Positions 30,465-37,419 of a stretch of 37,419 bases of DNA are shown here, in pieces. Both the position numbers and the translations under genes were made by a program. Numbering within the stretch: position 1 is the stretch's first letter; each line of letters begins with the position of its first letter. The notes under the pieces were generated by a model, which ran no database searches, had not been told where the DNA came from, and saw nothing but the letters and a program-made list of their open reading frames with translations. This stretch comes from a virus: IMG/VR virus record IMGVR_UViG_3300045959_000123, positions 1 through 37,419 of that record; one strand, 5' to 3'.

Positions 30465-30866
30465 ATGTCTCCGACACAGCGGACGATAAAGCTATTGCGG
30501 GACGAATATTGTTTCGACCTTGTCGGAATGGTTGAGCGCTTTATTCACAATAAAAAAATCCCGGCAGGAATCCGTTCGGATCTTTACAATATCTTTGACA
30601 TCATTGTCAGCGACCGAAGCGCCGGCATCATCGGCGTGCAAAGCTGCGGGACGGACTTTGCGGCCCACTACCGCAAAATCACGGAAGAATACAGCCGCAA
30701 CGCCTCGATTTGGCTGCATTCCGGCGGGCGGATACTCCTAATCGGCTGGCGTAAATTAAAGTCGCAGAGGGGCTCTAAAACGTTTATAACGTCGCCGCGT
30801 GTTAAAGAGATATATCTAAAGGATCTAAAATGCAGCAATGCCGAAACTGCTACTACCGCAGCATAA
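30465..30866 (+). CDS. Conserved phage protein, possible nuclease-like fold
   Basis: A 133-residue protein beginning MSPTQRTIKLLRDEYCFDLV. It follows the pattern of a common phage protein: a GIRSDLYNIFDIIVSDR segment, a GVQSCG strand, a helical middle and a Trp-containing end (HSGGRILLIGWRKLKSQ). The Asp-strand-Gln-x-Cys layout resembles a degenerate PD-(D/E)XK core, with Gln in the position often held by Glu. GAGGAGG lies before the ATG. The fold suggestion is inferred. Confidence 0.62.
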   Translation: MSPTQRTIKLLRDEYCFDLVGMVERFIHNKKIPAGIRSDLYNIFDIIVSDRSAGIIGVQSCGTDFAAHYRKITEEYSRNASIWLHSGGRILLIGWRKLKSQRGSKTFITSPRVKEIYLKDLKCSNAETATTAA

Positions 30867-31174
30867 TCGGGTTTGAAAGCTGGTGCTGCCATCCGGCCAT
30901 CGGCAAGCGGATCAAGGACACCGGCAGGAATTGCGCCGATCATATCTATTACGATTATAAGGGCGGCATTGGGCTAAAAAAAATGGGGTACGGAGAGATG
31001 ATCGAAAAAGCGACAAAGCCAAAAGAAAAGACCTATCGCCTGATTCACGCCGGAACCGCGATAGAGTGCAAAGTCTGTGGGCTGACCTCATTTAACATCA
31101 ACGACATCAAATTAAAATTCTGCTGTAATTGCAAACTCTACCATGACGACGAAGAAAAATGCAATGACACTTGA
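30830..31174 (+). CDS. Cys-rich, zinc-binding-type protein
   Basis: A 114-residue protein with several Cys pairs: CRNC near residue 4, CC near 19, CKVC near 80 and CCNC near 98. The second pair of motifs could form a zinc ribbon. It overlaps the previous gene by 37 bases; AAAGGATC lies before the ATG. The last part is acidic and His-rich (LYHDDEEKC). It may be an adaptor or regulator. No family recognised. Confidence 0.65.
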   Translation: MQQCRNCYYRSIIGFESWCCHPAIGKRIKDTGRNCADHIYYDYKGGIGLKKMGYGEMIEKATKPKEKTYRLIHAGTAIECKVCGLTSFNINDIKLKFCCNCKLYHDDEEKCNDT

Positions 31175-31514
31175 GCTGAAAGATATAGTATATTTAATAA
31201 CTTACATATTATCATTCATGGGACTGCTAATCACCACGACAAGCCGATTAAAGTCATTGGAGAAGAAGTTTTATCACCAGGGGAAAGTGATATACGGAGA
31301 CCGTGGTAAATTAAACGTAATAGATGCGGATACTTGCAAAAAACATAGGGATGATATATTTGTAGCAATACGAAGAAATGAGCGGATAAATGAGATGATG
31401 ATTTCAAAACTGGATTATCTTAACGAAAATATACTTATCATCAAAGCCCATATGGGGATACATACGCCAAACGGGATCAGGCTGGATGTCAAAAAAGATA
31501 AAGATAACCTGTAA
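31164..31514 (+). CDS. Membrane-anchored coiled-coil protein, holin- or spanin-like candidate
   Basis: A 116-residue protein from ATG 31164 with one N-terminal membrane helix (IVYLITYILSFMGLLITTTS, residues about 8-27) and a charged helical tail. A segment KLNVIDADTCKKHRDDI resembles short phage membrane proteins near lysis genes as I remember them. Topology N-out or N-in is not decided. An in-frame ATG at 31143 adds 7 residues. It overlaps the Cys-rich gene and the methyltransferase gene. It is the best membrane protein candidate for a lysis role in this genome, but confidence is low. Confidence 0.55.
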   Translation: MTLELKDIVYLITYILSFMGLLITTTSRLKSLEKKFYHQGKVIYGDRGKLNVIDADTCKKHRDDIFVAIRRNERINEMMISKLDYLNENILIIKAHMGIHTPNGIRLDVKKDKDNL

Positions 31515-32832
31515 AACCGAAAAATACCTCCACATCGATGAGCTGGAATCTTTCCAGGGCGAGCTTAAAAGCATCGATGATGAAGCAATGGAAAAGCTAA
31601 AGGGGAGTATCCTCAAGTACGGGTTTTCTTTTCCAATTTTCGTTTGGAGATACAGTATTTTAGACGGCCATCAGCGGCTTGAGGCGGTAAAAAGGCTGAT
31701 CGATGACGGGTATAAAATGGATGACAGGCGGCTGCCGGTGGTCGAGATCCAGGCCAAGAACGAAACCGAGGCGGCGGAAAAACTTTTGCTCATAAACTCA
31801 CGGTACGCGACGATTGACCAGAGCGGATTTGATTCTTTTGTCGCGGATTATTCGATTGATTTGGGTGAGATTGAGGGGTTGCTGGAGATACCGGAGATTG
31901 ATTTTAGTCTGCCTGAAGACGAATTTGAAGGTAATACCGATCCTGATGATATTCCTGAAGTTGAAGAAACTCCGGTCAGCAAGATGGGGGATATTTGGAT
32001 TTTGGGTGATCATCGGCTTATGTGCGGGGATAGTACGGATGAAGATGATATTGAACGGCTGATGAATGGTGAAAAGGTAAATCTGATATTTACGAGCCCA
32101 CCATACGATAATCAAAGAACATATGAATTGGCCGAAGAAATTAATTGGAACGATTTAATGTCAAAGGCTTTCGGGCATGATATTTATTCGGATAATTGTC
32201 AAATATTAGTTAATCTCGGATTGATTCATAAAGATGGCGAAGTATATCGGTATTGGGATTGGTTTATTGATTTCATGCGAGAAAGCGGCTGGAGGTTTTT
32301 TGGTTGGTATGTTTGGGACAAACTTAATGCGATATGTGGTGATTTTAAAGGACGTTTAAATTTAAGGCATGAATGGATTTTTCATTTCAATAAAAAAGGA
32401 ATTAAGTTAAATAAAACAATACCATGCAAGCGTTTCGGCGATAAAGCTAATGGGACCGGAGTTAGGTTAAAAAACGGAAAACTAAAAGGGGCTTTAACAG
32501 GAGATGGTAAACCTATTAATGAATTTAAAATTATTGAATCTGTTATAACTCAAGATCCTGAAAAGGCGCGTTTAGGAATTAATCATCCTGCAATGTTTCC
32601 AATTAAATTGCCGAAAAAAATTTTAGAAACATTTCCTTGTAAAAACATCTATGAGCCATTTTCAGGATCAGGCACCACAATAATCGCCGCAGAACAAACC
32701 GGCCGCCGCTGTTTTGCCATGGAATTGTCTCCCAACTATGTAGACGTAGCAGTAAAAAGATGGCAGGAATTCACCGGCAAAGATGCCGTGATGGAATCAA
32801 ACGGAAAGACATTTAACGATATAAGTGCCTGA
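31486..32832 (+). CDS. ParB-like domain fused to N4/N6 DNA methyltransferase
   Basis: A 448-residue fusion. Residues 1-140 are a ParB/Srx N-terminal domain with DGHQR at 60-64. Residues 170-448 are an amino-methyltransferase of beta-class order: motif IV TSPPY at 203-207 comes before motif I FSGSGTT at 392-398. It would transfer a methyl group from S-adenosylmethionine to adenine N6 or cytosine N4, probably protecting phage DNA. The start overlaps the preceding gene by 29 bases. A second ParB copy follows at 32887. Target site cannot be read from the sequence. Codon use is more A/T-rich than in the late genes. Confidence 0.88.
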   Translation: MSKKIKITCKTEKYLHIDELESFQGELKSIDDEAMEKLKGSILKYGFSFPIFVWRYSILDGHQRLEAVKRLIDDGYKMDDRRLPVVEIQAKNETEAAEKLLLINSRYATIDQSGFDSFVADYSIDLGEIEGLLEIPEIDFSLPEDEFEGNTDPDDIPEVEETPVSKMGDIWILGDHRLMCGDSTDEDDIERLMNGEKVNLIFTSPPYDNQRTYELAEEINWNDLMSKAFGHDIYSDNCQILVNLGLIHKDGEVYRYWDWFIDFMRESGWRFFGWYVWDKLNAICGDFKGRLNLRHEWIFHFNKKGIKLNKTIPCKRFGDKANGTGVRLKNGKLKGALTGDGKPINEFKIIESVITQDPEKARLGINHPAMFPIKLPKKILETFPCKNIYEPFSGSGTTIIAAEQTGRRCFAMELSPNYVDVAVKRWQEFTGKDAVMESNGKTFNDISA

Positions 32833-32886
32833 ATCGAGGTTTGGCAAAAAAGTTATTATCATGAAGTAGGTTGTTAAGGGAAAGCC

Positions 32887-33426
32887 TTGATTAAAATAAC
32901 CTGTAAAACAGAAAAATACCTCCACATCGATGAGCTTGAAATATTTCAGGGCGAGCTGAAAAGCATCGATGACGAGAGTATGGAAAAGCTCAAACAGAGT
33001 ATTCTTAAGTACGGCTTTTCATTCCCGATATTCGTTTGGCGATACAATATTATTGACGGTCATCAGCGGCTTGAGGCGGTTAAAAGGCTGATAGATGATG
33101 GACATGAAATGGACGATCGAAGCTTGCCGGTGGTAGAGATCCAAGCCAAGGATGAAACCGAGGCGGTGGAAAAGCTTTTGCTCATAAACTCACGGTATGC
33201 GACGATTGAGCAGGATGGGTTTGATTCTTTTGTTGCGGATTATTCGATTGATTTAGGTGAGATTGATGGGCTGCTGGAGATACCGGAGATTGATTTATCT
33301 ATCGGTGATAATAATTCAGAAACCTTTGAAGATGTAAGTCCTGATGATATAAACCCGGATGAATATGATCTAAATACAATATGTCCAAGGTGTGGGTTTG
33401 AATTCAATAAGCTGGAACCTGAGTGA
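32887..33426 (+). CDS. Stand-alone ParB-like domain protein (duplicate)
   Basis: A 179-residue protein starting at TTG with AAGGGAAA upstream. Residues 1-130 are nearly the same as the ParB domain of the previous gene, including the DGHQR box. After that it diverges and ends in a zinc-ribbon-like CPRCGFEFN. It has no methyltransferase part. It lies directly before, and is probably coupled to, the cytosine methyltransferase. The ParB domain may act as the specificity or clamp partner for that enzyme (inference). Confidence 0.82.
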   Translation: MIKITCKTEKYLHIDELEIFQGELKSIDDESMEKLKQSILKYGFSFPIFVWRYNIIDGHQRLEAVKRLIDDGHEMDDRSLPVVEIQAKDETEAVEKLLLINSRYATIEQDGFDSFVADYSIDLGEIDGLLEIPEIDLSIGDNNSETFEDVSPDDINPDEYDLNTICPRCGFEFNKLEPE

Positions 33427-33427
33427 T

Positions 33428-34450
33428 TTGAAATCAATCAAAAAGAACGGCTTAAAAGTGATGTCCACTTTTGCCTGCGGTGGTGGTTCTTCAATGGGTT
33501 ATAATCTTGCTGGCTATGATGTTATAGCGGCAAATGATATAGATCCTGAAATGGCATGGCATTATAAAAATAATCTGAATCCGAAACATTATTTTTTATG
33601 CCCGATCAAAGACTTGATGAAAAAGGATTTGCCACAAGAAATATTTGGGATTGATGTTTTGGATGGCTCCCCACCTTGCAGCACTTTTTCAATGGCCGGT
33701 AAGCGTGAAAAAAACTGGGGCAAAAAGAAAAAATTTAGAGAAGGACAAGCCGAACAGGTTTTATCGGATCTATTTTTTGATTTTATTAGCTTTGCCGATT
33801 ATATAAAGCCGAAGGTTATTGTTGCTGAAAATGTAAAAGGAATTATCCTTGGCAATTCAAAGGGATATGTAAGAGAAATAAAAAAGCGGTTTAAAGAAAT
33901 TGGATATAATGTCCAAATATTTCTTTTAAATTCAAAATATTGTGGAGTCCCACAAAGTAGAGAAAGAGTGTTTTTCTGCTGTCTTAGAAATGATTTTAAG
34001 TTTAGAAAGCTTAAATTGAAATTGTCGGGAAATATTTTAACAGCAGGTTACGCTTGTAGTGATATACAGGAATTGACTGATGAAGAAATAAAGACATCTA
34101 TCTTAGAACCAAAAGCCGCAGAATTATACCCAATGGTTAAAAAGGGCACATCTTTTCAATTTGCCCATAAGAAAAAATATGGATCAGGTAATTATTTCGG
34201 ATATCAAAGATTGTCTGAATATAAACCAGCACCAACATTGTTAACTAAAAGCAAAAGTTTTCACCATTGGGATAAATGCAGATTACTAACATTTAGAGAA
34301 TTCAAAAGGATTGGATCATTTCCGGATGACTACCAAGCGAAATCAATCAATATTGGCAAGTATATGGTAGGAATGTCGGTTCCTCCAAGGATGATAGAAA
34401 AGATTGCTATAGCGATTAAAGAGCAGTGGCTTTATAATGTAAGTACCTGA
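33428..34450 (+). CDS. C5 cytosine DNA methyltransferase
   Basis: A 340-residue DNA-(cytosine-5) methyltransferase. Motif I is STFACGGGSSMGY near the start, motif IV with the catalytic Cys is GSPPCSTFS (about residues 83-91), motif VI is AENVKG, and motif VIII is QSRERVFF. It would methylate C5 of cytosine in a target that the short recognition domain reads. A GTG at 33392 gives a longer frame, but the TTG at 33428, directly after the ParB stop, fits the usual N-terminus; ATG 33461 is another option. It is more A/T-rich than the virion genes. Likely role: protection from host restriction. Confidence 0.87.
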   Translation: MKSIKKNGLKVMSTFACGGGSSMGYNLAGYDVIAANDIDPEMAWHYKNNLNPKHYFLCPIKDLMKKDLPQEIFGIDVLDGSPPCSTFSMAGKREKNWGKKKKFREGQAEQVLSDLFFDFISFADYIKPKVIVAENVKGIILGNSKGYVREIKKRFKEIGYNVQIFLLNSKYCGVPQSRERVFFCCLRNDFKFRKLKLKLSGNILTAGYACSDIQELTDEEIKTSILEPKAAELYPMVKKGTSFQFAHKKKYGSGNYFGYQRLSEYKPAPTLLTKSKSFHHWDKCRLLTFREFKRIGSFPDDYQAKSINIGKYMVGMSVPPRMIEKIAIAIKEQWLYNVST

Positions 34451-34480
34451 AATAACGCTTTAAAGGATTGAACATAAAAA

Positions 34481-34852
34481 ATGGCTGGCAAACCGTTAAA
34501 GCAGCAAACGCTCACGATTGAGCAAATTGCAAGAGTGCTAAAAAAGAATGCCGGGTTGGTCACGCCGACAGCAAAAGCACTGAATGTGTCCTATCAGGCG
34601 ATCCAGCAACGAATAAAAAAGAGTCCCAAGCTGCAAAAGATTCAAGAAGACATCCGCGAAGACATCGCCGACCTTGCTGAAAACGCCCTGTTTCAAAATA
34701 TCAAAGACAAGAACATGACCGCCGTAATTTTCTATCTGAAAACCCAGGCCCGGCACCGGGGATATGTAGAGCGCAAGGAAGTCGAAGCAAACCTTGTCTC
34801 ACACGACGATTGGGTAAAAAAAATGGAGTCCATTGACAAGCAAGGATCTTAA
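34481..34852 (+). CDS. terS: Terminase small subunit (TerS)
   Basis: A 123-residue protein just before TerL. The N-terminal half has a helix-turn-helix (TIEQIARVLKKNAGLVTPTA, then LNVSYQAIQQRIKKS), the usual TerS DNA-recognition domain. The C-terminal half is helical and ends in a short acidic tail. TerS binds the packaging site and loads TerL. AAAGGA lies 14 bases before its ATG. It overlaps TerL by 20 bases. The pac site is expected within or near this gene but cannot be placed. Confidence 0.85.
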   Translation: MAGKPLKQQTLTIEQIARVLKKNAGLVTPTAKALNVSYQAIQQRIKKSPKLQKIQEDIREDIADLAENALFQNIKDKNMTAVIFYLKTQARHRGYVERKEVEANLVSHDDWVKKMESIDKQGS

Positions 34853-36344
34853 ACGCCGCCTCTATCTGCGCGACAACATGCCCTACTATGCCGCAGAATT
34901 CCTATATATCCGCACCAAATCCGGCGAGATCACCCCGTTTGTCCTCAATACCGCCCAAAAGCACATTCATGAATCCATCGAAAAACAGAAAACCGAAACC
35001 GGCAAAGTCCGGGCGCTAATTCTAAAGGGCAGACAACAGGGATGCAGCACCTACGTAGGCGCACGTTTCTACCACCATACGACGCATTATCGCGGTATTC
35101 GCACGTTTATATTGACCCATGAGCAAGAAGCCACGCAGAACCTCTTCAACATGGTAGAGCGGTATCACCAATACATGCATCCCAATCTTAAGCCATCCAC
35201 CGGGGCCAGCAACCGCAAAGAGCTGATCTTTGACGGCCTTGACTCCGGCTATCGCCTCGGCACCGCCGGAACCAAAGGCGTTGGCCGATCCGCGACAATT
35301 CAGCTTTTCCATGGCTCAGAGGTCGCCTTCTGGCCCCATGCCGATACGCACGTAGCCGGTATCCTGCAGGCAGTCCCCGACAAGGCCGGGACCGAAGTGA
35401 TTTTGGAAAGCACGGCAAACGGCTTGGGCAATTATTTCCATCAGACCTGGCAGCAGGCCGAAGTGGGGGCAAACGATTACATCCCGATTTTCATCCCCTG
35501 GTACTGGCAAGACGAATACCGTACCCCACTGCCGGCCGACTTTGAATTGACCGAAGAAGAGGAAAAGTTTAAACGGATTTACAGCCTGAAAGACGAACAA
35601 ATCCTTTGGCGCCGGAAAAAAATAATCGAATTAAAAGACCCGCTACTGTTCAAGCAGGAGTACCCCAGCAACCCCGATGAAGCGTTCCAGACCACCGGCA
35701 TAGAATCGTTTATCTCGTCTGAAGACGTGTTAACGGCCCGCAGGCAGCCGCAGTATAAAACCCAGGCAACGATAGTCGCCGGGTTCGATCCGGCCCGCGA
35801 AGGCGACGACCGGGACGCCTTCATCTATCGCCAGGGGTTGAACGCTTACGGGCTGGAGTACAAAGATTTCAAAACGTTTCCCGAAAAGGTGGCCTACTGC
35901 ATTGGCAAGCTAAAACTAAATGATCCCTATATCGCCATGCTATTTATCGACTACGGCGGCGGCGGTTGGGAAATTGGCGGTTTGCTGCGCGAGGCCGGGT
36001 TTGGCGACCGCATCAAAATAATCAACTTCGGCACCAAAGCCATGCGGGATGATAGCTATTTTAACAAGCGAGCGGAAATGTATGGCGAGTTGAAAAAATG
36101 GATCACCGATGAAAACGAAATCCCATCGATCCCCGATGATGACGCCTTGCACGCGGATCTCACTGCGGCGAGCTATAGTTATGACAGCAAGACGAGGCTA
36201 AAGCTCGAAAGAAAAGCGGAAATAAAAAAGAGGTTTCTACGCTCACCGGACGGGGCCGACGCTTTGGCCTTGACGTTTGCGTTCCCGGTCGGCAATCTGA
36301 AACGCAAAAAAGCCAGCCCTATTCCTACTAAATCGTTTTTTTAA
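34833..36344 (+). CDS. terL: Terminase large subunit (TerL)
   Basis: A 503-residue packaging ATPase-nuclease. Walker A-type motif KGRQQGCST is at 65-73, a Walker B region with catalytic Glu near 163 (LFHGSEVAFW), and coupling motif LESTANG at 191-197. The nuclease domain has Asp at 319 (GFDPAREGDDRDAF), Asp 373 (FIDYGGGG), and Asp 473/476 (SPDGADALAL). The TTG at 34833 is used because it overlaps the TerS end; an ATG at 34878 would remove 15 residues. It precedes the portal by about 120 bases. P22-type headful packaging is expected from the neighbours. Confidence 0.93.
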   Translation: MTSKDLKRRLYLRDNMPYYAAEFLYIRTKSGEITPFVLNTAQKHIHESIEKQKTETGKVRALILKGRQQGCSTYVGARFYHHTTHYRGIRTFILTHEQEATQNLFNMVERYHQYMHPNLKPSTGASNRKELIFDGLDSGYRLGTAGTKGVGRSATIQLFHGSEVAFWPHADTHVAGILQAVPDKAGTEVILESTANGLGNYFHQTWQQAEVGANDYIPIFIPWYWQDEYRTPLPADFELTEEEEKFKRIYSLKDEQILWRRKKIIELKDPLLFKQEYPSNPDEAFQTTGIESFISSEDVLTARRQPQYKTQATIVAGFDPAREGDDRDAFIYRQGLNAYGLEYKDFKTFPEKVAYCIGKLKLNDPYIAMLFIDYGGGGWEIGGLLREAGFGDRIKIINFGTKAMRDDSYFNKRAEMYGELKKWITDENEIPSIPDDDALHADLTAASYSYDSKTRLKLERKAEIKKRFLRSPDGADALALTFAFPVGNLKRKKASPIPTKSFF

Positions 36345-36412
36345 TTGACCTAACCTATCCATCTGATTTATATTTTAATTCATCCTGCCCAATGGTGGAG
36401 GCCGTGAGAACG

Positions 36413-36449
36413 GCTTAAAAACATCGGACTTGATCCTTATTTTTTAAGC
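36413..36449. repeat. 9-bp inverted repeat before the portal gene
   Basis: GCTTAAAAA (36413-36421) is the exact complement of TTTTTAAGC (36441-36449). It lies in the 121-base gap between terL and the portal and ends 16 bases before the portal ATG. It could form a weak hairpin that alters portal translation. The gap holds no gene except an eight-codon frame. Confidence 0.55.
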
Positions 36450-36465
36450 TGAAGCGGCGGCCCTT

Positions 36466-37419
36466 ATGCCATCAAAAGACCTCGTTAAAATCCACCGAAC
36501 AGCCCTTAAAAATTTCGATTCGATCCAGGATGCCCTATGGGAAGAACGGGAGCAATGCCGGCTTGACCGGCGATTTTACTCCATAGCAGGCGCCCAATGG
36601 GAAAGCGACCTGGGGCAGCAGTTCAAAAACCGCCCGAAGTTCGAAGTTAACAAAGTCCACCTCTCCGTGATCCGGATCATCAACGAATACCGTAATAACC
36701 GCATTACGGTTGATTTTGTGGCAAAAGACGGCAAGGCCGACAAGCTTGCCGATACCTGTGATGGCCGATACCGCGCAGACGAGCAAGACTCCTGTGCGCA
36801 GGAAGCCTACGACAACGCTTTCGAAGAAGCGGTAGGCGGCGGTTTCGGGGCCTGGAAACTAAAGCCCTGCTACGAAGATGACGAAGACGACGAAAACGAG
36901 TACCAGCGCATAGAGTTTGAGCCGATCTATGATGCCGATTCATCCGTATTTTTCGACCTGAACAGCAAAAAGCAGGACAAATCAGACGCCCGTTATTGCT
37001 ATGTGATCCGCTCGATTCCCGTCGACACCTATATCGACGAATACGACGACGACCCCGCCGGGTGGCCCAAAGACATCGACAAATCTGAGTTTGATTGGAG
37101 CACTCCCGATGTCGTTTACATCGCCGAATATTACCTCATCGAAGAGGTACCGAAAACCATCGAAGTGTGGGAAGACCTTTCCGGCAACGAAACCAAATAC
37201 AGCCAGGAGGATTTTGAAGAGGACGAAAATCTGTTCGAAATGCTCACCGCCACCGGCAACCGCAAAGTCCGCGATAAAAAAACAGAACAAAAACGAGTCC
37301 ACAAATACCTGCTAAACGGCGACCGGGTGATGGAGGATTGCGGATACCTACCGGGGTCGTGCCTGCCCGTGATCCCGGTCTACGGCAAGCGGTGGTATGT
37401 CGATAATATCGAGCGCTGT
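36466..37419 (+). CDS. Portal protein, P22 gp1-like (N-terminal part, cut by window end)
   Basis: The frame opens at the ATG at 36466 and stays open for 318 codons to the window end. It continues in frame at base 2 after circularisation, giving about 682 residues against roughly 725 for P22 gp1. The portal forms the dodecameric ring at one capsid vertex for DNA entry and exit. The start region reads MPSKDLVKIHRTALKNF and is followed by a segment (RPKFEVNKVHLSVIRIINEY) typical of P22-like portals, then an acidic stretch near residues 140-150. Position after TerL and before the scaffold matches P22. The Shine-Dalgarno before 36466 is poor and a perfect A/T-rich inverted repeat lies just upstream. 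The fold is inferred from family resemblance and gene order. Confidence 0.9.
   Translation, partial: MPSKDLVKIHRTALKNFDSIQDALWEEREQCRLDRRFYSIAGAQWESDLGQQFKNRPKFEVNKVHLSVIRIINEYRNNRITVDFVAKDGKADKLADTCDGRYRADEQDSCAQEAYDNAFEEAVGGGFGAWKLKPCYEDDEDDENEYQRIEFEPIYDADSSVFFDLNSKKQDKSDARYCYVIRSIPVDTYIDEYDDDPAGWPKDIDKSEFDWSTPDVVYIAEYYLIEEVPKTIEVWEDLSGNETKYSQEDFEEDENLFEMLTATGNRKVRDKKTEQKRVHKYLLNGDRVMEDCGYLPGSCLPVIPVYGKRWYVDNIERC
37293..37419. repeat. Terminal direct repeat, copy 2 (assembly overlap)
   Basis: This is the second copy of the 127-base overlap, identical to bases 1-127. It lies inside the portal gene. Joining the two copies restores one portal reading frame. Confidence 0.93.

Noticed and set aside
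33392-33427. GTG start of the cytosine methyltransferase at 33392
   Set aside because: It lies inside the upstream ParB gene and adds residues before the usual start of this family; the TTG at 33428 directly follows the ParB stop.
36345-36465. Coding frame between terL and portal
   Set aside because: Only an eight-codon frame is present; the gap is better described as a leader with an inverted repeat.

Overview
The window is a complete, circularly assembled genome of a short-tailed (podovirus-type) P22-like bacteriophage of about 37.3 kb. The first 127 bases are repeated exactly as the last 127, and the portal gene is cut by the window ends and restored in frame when they are joined. The virion genes follow P22 order: TerS, TerL, portal, scaffold, coat, gp4-like head completion, gp10-like stabilisation hub, three ejection-type proteins and a tailspike with a P22-type head-binding domain. 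No integrase, CI-type repressor, DNA polymerase, tRNA or recognisable endolysin was found. The host is probably a Gram-negative bacterium. It cannot be named from the sequence, although the AcrVA2-like gene hints at a host lineage exposed to Cas12a.

Layout. (A) 34481 through the origin to 17383, rightward: packaging and virion operon, with many ATGA/TGATG overlaps. It contains a cupin-like/SET-domain protein between an appendage protein and the ejection proteins. (B) 20069 to 17374, leftward: a lambda-O-like initiator whose gene carries three perfect palindromic iterons beside an A/T tract (candidate origin), an AcrVA2-family homologue, two small ORFs and an MBL-fold hydrolase. (C) 20227 to 22670, rightward: a small unknown gene, a sigma-70-like factor, a secreted FN3-like protein and small proteins. 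The stretch ends in a GGGGCC-rich region, with a hairpin and terminator between it and recT. (D) 25023 to 22837, leftward: small proteins, a secreted Gln-rich protein and a RecT annealase. (E) 25182 to 27771, rightward: a ribbon-helix-helix regulator, an SbcC/Rad50-like ATPase and two small proteins. (F) 27772-28332: a gene-poor control region with duplicated palindromes, two terminators and a candidate leftward small RNA. (G) 28333 to 34450, rightward: a second winged-helix protein with internal repeats, a DUF559-type nuclease, small proteins, a ParB-methyltransferase fusion, a stand-alone ParB copy and a C5 cytosine methyltransferase, leading into TerS.

How it fits together (inference). One or both O-like winged-helix proteins would open an origin for the host replisome. 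RecT and the SbcC-like ATPase would handle recombination. The phage sigma factor would redirect host RNA polymerase. The AcrVA2 homologue, the MBL hydrolase and the two methyltransferases look like counter-defence functions. The most unusual items are the AcrVA2 homologue beside the initiator, the SET protein inside the virion operon, the iterons inside two separate winged-helix genes, and the leftward small-RNA candidate.
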